Shown piece after piece: positions 6,409 through 12,869 of a stretch of 12,869 nucleotides of DNA (positions are counted from its first letter, which is position 1; every line of letters starts with the position of its first letter). Source of the DNA: MWBV01 sp964447315 (GTDB taxonomy: Archaea; Nanobdellota; Nanobdellia; Pacearchaeales; GW2011-AR1). Where the stretch lies: positions 1 to 12,869 of the forward strand of contig CAYURQ010000021.1 of the NCBI GenBank assembly GCA_964447315.1. The letters are read 5' to 3'. A model generated the notes under the pieces. The model ran no database searches, was not told the DNA's origin, and worked only from the letters and a program-made list of their open reading frames with translations. The translations under genes were made by a program, and so were the position numbers.

Positions 6409-7302
6409 ATTTTTTCCTGTATAGTAGCCATACAAATAAGGCCCAGCTCTTATTGCCCTTAAAACATTACTTTTTACACTTAATCCCAAGCTACTCCATA
6501 CGATTTTTCTTCCTTTGTTTTTTGATTTAAGTAATTCAGGATAAACTTTGTTCTCGATAAGTTTCCTGGTTGTAATACCATATCTATAAGTTTTTTTAAA
6601 TAAATTATTGAAACTCCATGGTTCTTGGTGCCATATTGCAGGATTTTTTTCATAACCAATGTTTCCAACCTTTCCTCCAAGTTTTTTACATTCTAAATAA
6701 ATTATTGCATGGTCATGTGCAACACATAAAGGAAGTATTTTTTTTGGAATTTTATTAAAAGCTTTAGCAATTAATTCTTTTTTGTAAAATCTAGGAAGAA
6801 TTGTCCCTCCAATAGGATTTATGTAGTCTTTTGCATAATTTTGAGTTAATCTTCTGTCAGCATCATATAAAATTTCAAGTAATTTTTTTGGTTTATAGCT
6901 ACGCTCATATAACCAGAGCATCTCAAGATTTTTTTCATTAATTTCATTAATACAAGATTCAATTGTATCTTTTCTTAATACATGGTCTGAATCAACCAAA
7001 GCAACAAATTCTCCCTTTGCTTTTTCAACTCCTACTCCTCTTGCACCTAATAATGTTCCTTGATATTGATAAACTTTTATTCCTGGAAATTCTTTTATTA
7101 TTTCTAATGTTCCATCATTACTATTACTGTCGATAATAATAATCTCGATATGGGAATAAGTTTGAGCTTTAACACTCTCTAAAGTTCTTTTCAAAGTTCT
7201 TTTGTTGTTATAAGTTGGGATTGTAATAGAAACAAGAGGAAGTTTTTCTTTTTTCTTTTTTACAATAGTTTTTTTTCTTACAACTTTCTTGTTTTTTACC
7301 AT
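6388..7302 (-). CDS. GT2-family glycosyltransferase with polybasic N-terminus
   Basis: A 304-residue GT-A glycosyltransferase. The first 20 residues are strongly basic (nine or more Lys/Arg, ending KKKKEK) and precede the catalytic domain, which starts LPLVSITIPTYNNKRTL (21-37). IIIIDSNSNDGT is at 54-65, GARGVGVEKAKGEFVALVDSD at 86-106 with the D104-S-D106 metal site, and WHQEPWSFNNLFKKTYRYG (224-242) forms the acceptor/C-terminal part. There is no membrane span; the basic tail may bind acidic lipids or the membrane surface (inference). It probably extends the lipid-linked glycan, donor unknown. A TATA-like box lies about 25 nt before the ATG, with no Shine-Dalgarno sequence. The 77-bp gap downstream contains an open, protein-like reading frame that would continue this gene if one base were added in the A7 run near its end, so the annotated C-terminus (IPGL) is suspect. 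Confidence 0.87.
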   Translation of the reverse strand: MVKNKKVVRKKTIVKKKKEKLPLVSITIPTYNNKRTLKRTLESVKAQTYSHIEIIIIDSNSNDGTLEIIKEFPGIKVYQYQGTLLGARGVGVEKAKGEFVALVDSDHVLRKDTIESCINEINEKNLEMLWLYERSYKPKKLLEILYDADRRLTQNYAKDYINPIGGTILPRFYKKELIAKAFNKIPKKILPLCVAHDHAIIYLECKKLGGKVGNIGYEKNPAIWHQEPWSFNNLFKKTYRYGITTRKLIENKVYPELLKSKNKGRKIVWSSLGLSVKSNVLRAIRAGPYLYGYYTGKNKKIPGL

Positions 7303-7321
7303 ATTATTTATTTAAGACATT

Positions 7322-7331
7322 TATTTATAAA
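7322..7331 (-). promoter_or_regulatory. Candidate archaeal TATA box before the GT2 gene
   Basis: The minus strand reads TTTATAAATA, centred about 25 nt before the ATG at 7302, within a 39-bp spacer that lacks a Shine-Dalgarno sequence. The spacing predicts a leaderless transcript, making this a possible internal promoter for the deoxysugar half of the locus. Confidence 0.45.
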
Positions 7332-7341
7332 ATTATATGTG

Positions 7342-8496
7342 CTATATTTTTAGTTTTTTAATTGCATCTAAAACTTCATTAACTGAAATACTTTGCATAC
7401 ATATTGGATTAAAACAATTTGGCCATTCATCATTGTAAGCTTTAATACAAGGACTGCATTTTTTTCCCTTGAAAACAAATCTAGTATTTTTACCCCAAGG
7501 ACCATATCTTACTGGAGTTTCAAATCCAAATAAGCCAAGGGTTTTAACTCCTTCGCTAGCAGCAATATGCATTGGGCCGCCGTCATTACCAATAAATAAA
7601 TCAAGATGCTTTACAATTTCAACTAAATCCCTCATCCCTGTTTTTCCAGATAAATTCATTATATTTTTATGATATTTTTCATTAACTATTTTAATTAATT
7701 TTTCATTCATTGATTTTTCTTGTTTTGAACCTAATAAAATAATATTTTTCTTTTTTTCTTTAATTAAATATTCAATTATTTCTGCAAATTTTTCACTTGG
7801 CCACATTTTGTAATGCATTGTGCTACAAGCATGAATTCCAACCAAATTTCTCTTATTTCCAAGTAATTTTTTTGCATTATCATTAACTTCTTTAGAAACT
7901 TTTATTTTTTCAAGAACTATTTTTTTTGGTTTTTTAACTTTTAGTGGTTCAACTAAATCAAAATAACATTCAACCATATGTTTGTTGAAATTTAGTTTAA
8001 CAGGATAATCATAAACTTTATTTCTAGTAGCTTTTCTTAATTTCTTAAAGCCAATAGTAAAATTTCCTATTAAATTACTAATTATTCCAGAGATATTTGC
8101 ACTTTGTCCAGTATCTATAACAATATCAATTTTTTCTTTTCTTAACATTTTAATTAAATCAAACATCCTTTTTGGTTGAAAATTTCTTGGATTAAGAAGA
8201 ATTGTCTCATCAATAAAATCCTGATTTTCAAAAACAAGAACATTCATTTTAGAACAAATAACATAAATTTTTGCATTAGTTTTTTCTTTAAGAGCTTTTA
8301 TAGAAGGTAAACTTAGTAAAGAATCTCCTACTGCTTCAAATTTTATAAAAAGTATTTTTTTTGGTTTTTCAGGAATTTTATTTTTTTTAAAACCCTTACT
8401 AAAAATTATTCCTTGGTTTATGATATTTCCAATATTTTTATCTATTTTTTTTTGTTTGGAAAGTTTTACTTTGGATTTTTTATTTTTAAACATCAT
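7342..8496 (-). CDS. GT9-family (heptosyltransferase-like) glycosyltransferase
   Basis: A 384-residue GT-B glycosyltransferase of the ADP-heptose:LPS heptosyltransferase family. The first Rossmann domain starts late, at KKILFIKFEAVGDSLLSLPS (46-65), after a basic extension of about 45 residues that classic members lack. The second domain has VGIHACSTMHYKMWPSEKF (219-237), NLSGKTGMRDL (281-291), and the donor-binding signature FIGNDGGPMHIAASEG (301-316), followed by LGLFGFETPVRYGPWG (320-335). The C-terminal part carries four cysteines (C347, C350, C361, C366) in a pattern also seen in GT9 enzymes. The family normally acts on bacterial LPS. Here the ATG overlaps the aglB stop (ATGA, 8493-8496), so the enzyme most likely builds the N-glycan. 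The sugar need not be heptose. A second in-frame ATG follows directly, so the start could be one codon later. Confidence 0.9.
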   Translation of the reverse strand: MMFKNKKSKVKLSKQKKIDKNIGNIINQGIIFSKGFKKNKIPEKPKKILFIKFEAVGDSLLSLPSIKALKEKTNAKIYVICSKMNVLVFENQDFIDETILLNPRNFQPKRMFDLIKMLRKEKIDIVIDTGQSANISGIISNLIGNFTIGFKKLRKATRNKVYDYPVKLNFNKHMVECYFDLVEPLKVKKPKKIVLEKIKVSKEVNDNAKKLLGNKRNLVGIHACSTMHYKMWPSEKFAEIIEYLIKEKKKNIILLGSKQEKSMNEKLIKIVNEKYHKNIMNLSGKTGMRDLVEIVKHLDLFIGNDGGPMHIAASEGVKTLGLFGFETPVRYGPWGKNTRFVFKGKKCSPCIKAYNDEWPNCFNPICMQSISVNEVLDAIKKLKI

Positions 8497-11213
8497 TTTG
8501 TGAATTGCAAGTTATCAAATTCAGCGAATTCACCAGAAGTCCTTAAAAATTCTTCTCGAGCAAGAATATTTTCTTGATGCTCAACTTCCCATATTTTTAT
8601 AGGACCTCTGAATCCGTTGAAGTAAACAAATTCACCAAAATTTGCTCCTTGAGAATTCAATGAAGTAATAACAAAATCTTGTTCTTCATGAACTAATTCA
8701 ACTCCAGGGTATTCTTTTAAAGGATCATTCATTAAGTAAAGTTTTGCAAATAAACTATTTCTTGTTCTTTCTGATAAGTATGCTGCAGACCCCACTGGAT
8801 CTATTTGAATTCCTTGTTGGTTTTGTATTACTCTAGGAATTATTCTTATTGTAGCATTAACTCCTTCTTGAAATTCTGTTAAGTTTTCATTGTAGTAAAT
8901 TCCTTTTATTGGTAATAATGTTTGCTGATTGTTGTAAATAAAAACAGCACTAGCTCCTACAAAGTTTCCTTGAATGTCTCTTTCAGCAAATACCCCTCCA
9001 ACAACTGTTTTGTCTGCTGGTAAGAAAACTTCTGAGCCATTTCTTTGATAAATTAAATCATCTTCTAAATAAGTTCCACCTTGATAAATAATTAAAGTTC
9101 CATTTCTTGTTTCTTGTATTTGAGAAGGATCAGAAAGCATCACGGGGATAAATGAATATCTATCATTTGCTGTTTCATCAATTCCACTGCCAATTCTACT
9201 ATATGCTCCATATTTTCCTAAATCAGTTTGATCAATAAGTAAATAAGAAACATTTTGAGCTTTCATGAAACTTAATGCTGTTTTAGGATTAGAAGTAGTT
9301 AATAAGTATCTTCCAATTAAATGGTCCCAAAATGCATTTGCATGCCCCCCATCTGTAACTGTTGGTCTCTTTCCAAGGTATTGAACCCAGTATCCATAAT
9401 CCCACCAATGAACAAAAATATCTCCTTGATTTGTGTTTTCACGAACCCATTTCATTGCATTTTGCCATTGGTAATTTGCAGAAGGCCCAGTATTTTTTGC
9501 TTGAGAATTAATGGCTGCTATGAAATTAAAAGAACTTATTATTAATCCAATAACTAAAACAATTGTTAATATTATTAATAATGTTTTTATTAACTCATCT
9601 TTACTTTTTCTTGAGTAATTAATTAATTTATGTACAGAATAAGCTGACATAAAAACAATAAAGGGCGTTATTAAGAAAAGCATTCTTATTGCCCCTTTCC
9701 CAGCAATTATCATGAAAATCAACCAAGATACTACAAATAAAGATTCACTTTTCATTGTTAATTTGTCATTAAAGTACAACCAAATAAAATATCCTGCAAA
9801 TAATAACAAGCTTCCAAAATAAAAGAATTTACTTATGAAATTATTTCCATTTAAGACTGAAGATGATGAAATTCTACTAAAAACAACTCCAAAAACCATT
9901 AAAATCCAAATTCCAGAGAAAACAATCTTATTTTTTTTCTTAAGAATTCCCTTTGATAATTCAATTCCAACAAAAATCATTCCAAAAATAAAAGTCCAAA
10001 AGAATAATCTTCCTAATTGACTCATCCATTCTGTTAAATATGGCTGAGCATTTTCTGCTACTGTTGCTCCAACTCTTCCACTCCCAAATGGTTGAAGTAA
10101 AATACTAGCAAGATTTCCTAAAAATCCTATTATATCTAAACCAATGGCTTGTAAACCAATTAAACTAATCATAATTCCAAGAACAAAACTAAAGATTACT
10201 CGATATTTTTCTAAAAAATCTTTTTTAATTATTTTAACTTTATTTTTATATTTTAATATAAAGTAATCTGCAATTATGAAAACTCCTATTAAAGGAGTTA
10301 ATAATGAACTTGGAGCAATTACAAAAGATTTAATTAATTTAATTAAAGGGTAATTAAATAATAATGTTGAAGCCATCATAAAAATTATCCATGAAAAGTA
10401 AAAAATTAAGTGTCTTTGAGCTTTTTTCTCTTGAAAAATCTCTTGTTTCTGGAATTTAATTAACCATATTAAAAATATGCTTAATGGAAAGAACATAAAA
10501 ATAAATTTAGCAATCCCTCCCCATGCAACAATGGTAAACATACTTGCAAATCCTGCTAATAATCCAAAAAATATTGGTTTTCCTAAACCTCTTGTTGATT
10601 TTTTATCTAATTCTTTAATTCCAAGAACAAATAATAAAACAGCTAGGAAAAATGCAAACATCCCTATTGATTCGTGGTCAGAAAATCCCGCTAAAGTTCT
10701 GTAAAGATAAGGAGGAGCAACACTTAAGAAAAATGTTCCAAGAATTGCTGCTAGTTTTGATTTTGTTAAAATTAATATTAAAAAGAAAAAAGCAATTATT
10801 CCTAACATAAAAAATATTACTGGACTTAAAACATTAACTTCTTGGAGGGTTAAATCTCCAAAAGGCTGCATTATTTTATATAAAAAAACAGTTACTCTAG
10901 GCGTTAACTCTGTTGTAAAAGGAATATCCATACTTGGATTTCTCATATTATCATCTTCAGGCAAATTTCCATCAGTTTCTAAGATTAATTCAGAGACTCT
11001 CAAAAAATAATAAGGATCTAAAGCCAAAGGAATTGTTTCTCCTGTTGTTTGGTCTTTAAGTAAATGTAGATTTTGGGTTCTAACCATAAAACCAAAAATA
11101 ATAATAGCTAAAACTAAGATTGTAAGTGTAAAGTAAATAAATTTCTTGTTATTCAAGAAACCTAAATTTTTCTTTACTTCTTCTTTTACTTTTTTTAAAT
11201 TTTCATTAGCCAT
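8493..11213 (-). CDS. aglB: Oligosaccharyltransferase AglB (STT3 family)
   Basis: A 906-residue membrane enzyme that transfers the lipid-linked glycan to asparagine in Asn-X-Ser/Thr sequons on the outer face of the membrane. A short cytosolic N-terminus leads to TM1 (about 26-44). The first external loop has the catalytic-type acidic residue in LDPYYFLR (D66). A second acidic motif, FSDHES, is at 177-182. The external-loop-5 motif equivalent to archaeal TIXE is TVAE (384-387). About a dozen hydrophobic spans end near residue 563. The extracellular domain holds the sequon-binding WWDYG at 603-607, then GKRPTVTDGGHANAFWDH (614-631), and a DK-like segment DQTDLGKYGAYSRIG (661-675). All key motifs are present, so the enzyme looks functional. 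The length is usual for long archaeal AglB. It precedes a GT9 gene by a 4-bp overlap and follows the Alg7-like gene. Confidence 0.96.
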   Translation of the reverse strand: MANENLKKVKEEVKKNLGFLNNKKFIYFTLTILVLAIIIFGFMVRTQNLHLLKDQTTGETIPLALDPYYFLRVSELILETDGNLPEDDNMRNPSMDIPFTTELTPRVTVFLYKIMQPFGDLTLQEVNVLSPVIFFMLGIIAFFFLILILTKSKLAAILGTFFLSVAPPYLYRTLAGFSDHESIGMFAFFLAVLLFVLGIKELDKKSTRGLGKPIFFGLLAGFASMFTIVAWGGIAKFIFMFFPLSIFLIWLIKFQKQEIFQEKKAQRHLIFYFSWIIFMMASTLLFNYPLIKLIKSFVIAPSSLLTPLIGVFIIADYFILKYKNKVKIIKKDFLEKYRVIFSFVLGIMISLIGLQAIGLDIIGFLGNLASILLQPFGSGRVGATVAENAQPYLTEWMSQLGRLFFWTFIFGMIFVGIELSKGILKKKNKIVFSGIWILMVFGVVFSRISSSSVLNGNNFISKFFYFGSLLLFAGYFIWLYFNDKLTMKSESLFVVSWLIFMIIAGKGAIRMLFLITPFIVFMSAYSVHKLINYSRKSKDELIKTLLIILTIVLVIGLIISSFNFIAAINSQAKNTGPSANYQWQNAMKWVRENTNQGDIFVHWWDYGYWVQYLGKRPTVTDGGHANAFWDHLIGRYLLTTSNPKTALSFMKAQNVSYLLIDQTDLGKYGAYSRIGSGIDETANDRYSFIPVMLSDPSQIQETRNGTLIIYQGGTYLEDDLIYQRNGSEVFLPADKTVVGGVFAERDIQGNFVGASAVFIYNNQQTLLPIKGIYYNENLTEFQEGVNATIRIIPRVIQNQQGIQIDPVGSAAYLSERTRNSLFAKLYLMNDPLKEYPGVELVHEEQDFVITSLNSQGANFGEFVYFNGFRGPIKIWEVEHQENILAREEFLRTSGEFAEFDNLQFTK

Positions 11214-11251
11214 TTTTATTTAAATATTATTGTTTTTCAAAGAAAATCTTA

Positions 11252-11260
11252 CTTTAAAAG
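11252..11260 (-). promoter_or_regulatory. Weak candidate TATA-like element before aglB
   Basis: The minus strand reads CTTTTAAAG, centred about 43 nt before the aglB ATG, within the 54-bp spacer after the Alg7-like gene. The spacing would give a short leader, but no Shine-Dalgarno sequence is seen. The match is poor; aglB may simply be read through from upstream. Confidence 0.18.
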
Positions 11261-11267
11261 CTTTGTT

Positions 11268-12251
11268 TTATAAAAATAACCATAATCCTAAGACAATTAT
11301 TGTCATTTGGAATATGTGTATCAACCAAACTATTTCAGTTTCATAAACTTTTCCAGATTTCTTAAATTTTTTAAGTATTTTTAATGATAAATGTTCTAAA
11401 CCATAAATTTTATTGTATCTAGGTTCTAAACTTCCATCTGGTTGAACATTTGAAAAACTTTCTTTTCTTAACCTTCCCCTTAGTTTTAATATTGTTTCTA
11501 AAGCATAAGGTATAAAGAAAAATAATGCAATTTTTTCAATATTCCCTAATATTGCAATGCATGCAATCATTGCCCCTGAAGAATAAGTCATAACATCTCC
11601 TGGAAATATTTTAGCAGGGTTCATATTAAAGAAATAAAATGCAATAAGTGATGCAACAAAGCAAGCTCCTAAAACACTTAACCAAGAATTTCCAGTTGAA
11701 AATGTAACAATAGATAAACAACCAATTATTAGAATTGCTTGTCCAGTTTCTAATCCATTATAACCAGCTAAAAAATTAAAAGTAGTCGTTGCTCCAACTA
11801 TTCCAATTGGAATAAAAACTAATGGGTATAAAAGGCCAAAATTAAAACCAAACATGGTGGATTGTCCTGCATTAATAACCATTAATGGAACTGCAGAAAA
11901 TAAAATTAAAAATATTCTTATTTTTTTACTTATCCCTTTTTTCCAACCCATTAAATCATCAACAATACCTACTATTGCACTTATAAATAAAACACAAAGT
12001 AATGCAAATATTTCAATTATTCCTGTAACATCGTTAAATACAAATGTTTTTATAGCAATATAACTCAGAATACCCACAGATGCACCTGCTAAGATACTTA
12101 TTCCTCCTCCTTCTGAAACTTCTTTATTAATATTTTTATGAATATCTTTTCCAGTTAAACCTTGTTTTTTTGCAGCATTAATCCAATATGGAATTATTAA
12201 AAAAGTTACAAAAAAACTAACAAATATTGTTGCTAGTAATATTGGTTCCAT
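11268..12251 (-). CDS. Alg7/AglH-like polyprenyl-phosphate HexNAc-1-phosphate transferase
   Basis: A 327-residue polytopic membrane enzyme of the MraY/WecA/Alg7 superfamily, which moves a sugar-1-phosphate (typically GlcNAc-1-P from UDP-GlcNAc) to dolichyl phosphate as the first step of glycan assembly. In order: a KEVSEGGGISI loop (43-53), the Mg-binding GIVDDLMGWKKG (95-106), NFLAGYNGLETGQ (159-171), PAKIFPGDVM (212-221), and a cytosolic loop ending YNKIYGLEHLSLK (279-291). The LAGYNGLE-x-GQ form, with Glu where MraY/WecA have Asp, matches the eukaryotic Alg7 and archaeal AglH branch, so peptidoglycan synthesis is unlikely. About ten hydrophobic segments are visible. It lies directly upstream of aglB, consistent with a shared pathway. 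A TTTATAAT box about 25 nt before the ATG, with no Shine-Dalgarno sequence, suggests a leaderless promoter. The exact HexNAc is inferred. Confidence 0.92.
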   Translation of the reverse strand: MEPILLATIFVSFFVTFLIIPYWINAAKKQGLTGKDIHKNINKEVSEGGGISILAGASVGILSYIAIKTFVFNDVTGIIEIFALLCVLFISAIVGIVDDLMGWKKGISKKIRIFLILFSAVPLMVINAGQSTMFGFNFGLLYPLVFIPIGIVGATTTFNFLAGYNGLETGQAILIIGCLSIVTFSTGNSWLSVLGACFVASLIAFYFFNMNPAKIFPGDVMTYSSGAMIACIAILGNIEKIALFFFIPYALETILKLRGRLRKESFSNVQPDGSLEPRYNKIYGLEHLSLKILKKFKKSGKVYETEIVWLIHIFQMTIIVLGLWLFL

Positions 12252-12272
12252 TAAATATTTTAGAATTTATCT

Positions 12273-12280
12273 ATTATAAA
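12273..12280 (-). promoter_or_regulatory. Candidate archaeal TATA box before the Alg7-like gene
   Basis: The minus strand reads TTTATAAT, centred about 25 nt before the ATG at 12251, inside the 34-bp spacer after the SpoIIM-family gene. No ribosome binding site is seen. The spacing predicts a leaderless transcript, so this may be the head of the glycosylation operon. Confidence 0.42.
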
Positions 12281-12285
12281 TTTAA

Positions 12286-12869
12286 TTATTGTCTAAATAA
12301 CAAAGGAGTTATATAAACTTCAATGATTGCTGCAAGAATTAAAATAATTATTGAAAGGAATAATAATACAATAACATTTTCAATAATTCTCATAAATTTT
12401 GGATCTTTAAATCCATGACGCAATGCTCCAACTCCAAAAATTCCTCCTGCAAGAGCAGTTATGAAGTATGCTGCTATTTCAAATCCCCCATGTATCATAT
12501 AACGTAAAATTCCTATAGGAATATCTACAACATTGTATTTAGTAAAAATTCCAATTGCAGCAGCAATAACACTTGCATTCCAAACTAAAATAAATATTGC
12601 TCCTGCTCCAAATATCAAAGAAAATAAAAGTGTAAAAATCATAACATAAATATTGTTTTCAATGATTGATAAAAATCTCATTTGTTTTGTAACTGCTCCT
12701 GTTCCTTCACCAAAACTATATTGAGCAATACATTGTTCTATATCTCCTGGATTATTTATTTGGCAGTAGGTTTGTATTTGAAAATTAAGTAAATTTGAAT
12801 TATGTAAAACAATATGCCAGAATGAAAAAGCCACAACAAATCCTAAAAATAACCACATTAAAGCATGAA
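12286..12869 (-). CDS. SpoIIM (stage II sporulation protein M) family membrane protein, 5' end cut
   Basis: The reading frame is open to the right edge: an ATG at 12858 is preceded in frame by H-A-L codons, so the true start is probably outside the window. From that Met, 190 residues are visible. A hydrophobic segment (LFLGFVVAFSFWHIVL, 3-18) is followed by an external-type loop with two or three cysteines (C32, C43). Next come IENNIYVMIFTLLFSLIFGAGAI (66-88), GIFTKY (103-108), the RYMIHGGFEIAAYF signature (119-132; SpoIIM proteins have PHG-x-x-E), and a last span at about 160-184. This is the SpoIIM/DUF95-type integral membrane family, widespread in archaea where no sporulation occurs. Its role there is unknown. 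It may or may not belong functionally with the glycosylation genes; the 34-bp gap with a promoter-like box hints at separate transcription. Confidence 0.82.
   Translation of the reverse strand, partial: HALMWLFLGFVVAFSFWHIVLHNSNLLNFQIQTYCQINNPGDIEQCIAQYSFGEGTGAVTKQMRFLSIIENNIYVMIFTLLFSLIFGAGAIFILVWNASVIAAAIGIFTKYNVVDIPIGILRYMIHGGFEIAAYFITALAGGIFGVGALRHGFKDPKFMRIIENVIVLLFLSIIILILAAIIEVYITPLLFRQ

Noticed and set aside
6480..6680. A 66-codon minus-strand frame inside the GT2 gene
   Set aside because: It is an out-of-frame reading of the conserved GT2 region and has no independent start signal.
9321..9545. Plus-strand open frames opposite aglB (also around 9835-10020 and 10477-10704)
   Set aside because: They lie wholly antisense to well-supported coding sequence, have no recognisable motifs, and reflect the mirror of an AT-rich, stop-poor strand.
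11268..12251. MraY or WecA assignment for the sugar-1-phosphate transferase
   Set aside because: The LAGYNGLE-x-GQ motif is of Alg7/AglH form, the neighbour is aglB, and no peptidoglycan genes are present.
1..12869. Mobile element, prophage, CRISPR array, tRNA or rRNA
   Set aside because: No transposase, integrase, phage gene, regularly spaced repeat or tRNA-like fold was seen. Composition and coding strand are uniform across the window.

Overview
The window is a very AT-rich (by eye roughly three quarters A+T), gene-dense stretch with twelve genes, all on the minus strand. Ten are complete and one is cut at each edge. It looks archaeal. It holds an AglB/Stt3-type oligosaccharyltransferase and an Alg7-type (not MraY- or WecA-type) polyprenyl-phosphate sugar-1-phosphate transferase. 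TATA-like boxes lie about 25-30 nt before several starts that have no Shine-Dalgarno sequence. The lysine/asparagine-rich proteins, low GC and tight packing suggest a small-genome DPANN-like lineage (Woesearchaeota/Pacearchaeota type), but that placement is inference.

In transcription order (right to left): a SpoIIM-family membrane protein cut by the right edge (12286-12869); the Alg7-like lipid-carrier glycosyl-1-phosphate transferase (11268-12251); the oligosaccharyltransferase AglB (8493-11213); a GT9 heptosyltransferase-like enzyme whose start overlaps the aglB stop by 4 bp (7342-8496); a GT2 glycosyltransferase with a polybasic N-terminus (6388-7302); a fused RmlC-RmlD-like deoxysugar epimerase/reductase (4910-6310); an NAD-dependent sugar epimerase/dehydratase-family SDR (3909-4904); a WbbL-like GT2 (2960-3907); a zinc-ribbon SAM methyltransferase (1983-2912); a GT4 glycosyltransferase (812-1981); a thymidylate-kinase-like P-loop kinase (183-815); and the start of a small nucleotidyltransferase-like protein (1-190).

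Together this reads as a protein N-glycosylation locus. The Alg7-like enzyme would load the first sugar phosphate on dolichyl phosphate. The GT9, two GT2 and GT4 enzymes would extend the glycan in the cytosol. The RmlCD fusion and SDR would supply a 6-deoxyhexose nucleotide, and the methyltransferase may decorate the glycan. AglB would transfer the finished glycan to Asn-X-Ser/Thr sequons outside the cell. The first two steps of dTDP-rhamnose synthesis (RmlA, RmlB) and a flippase are not in the window. The kinase/nucleotidyltransferase pair has no assignable role, but belongs to types that recur in surface-polysaccharide clusters.

The only non-coding gaps are short (at most 77 bp), so no stretch of 300 bp lacks a gene. 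I saw no tRNA, rRNA, CRISPR array, insertion sequence or attachment site. The most notable points are the RmlC-RmlD fusion, the kinase/nucleotidyltransferase pair, the GT9 enzyme inside an archaeal N-glycosylation locus, and a likely frameshifted C-terminus in the GT2 gene at 6388-7302.
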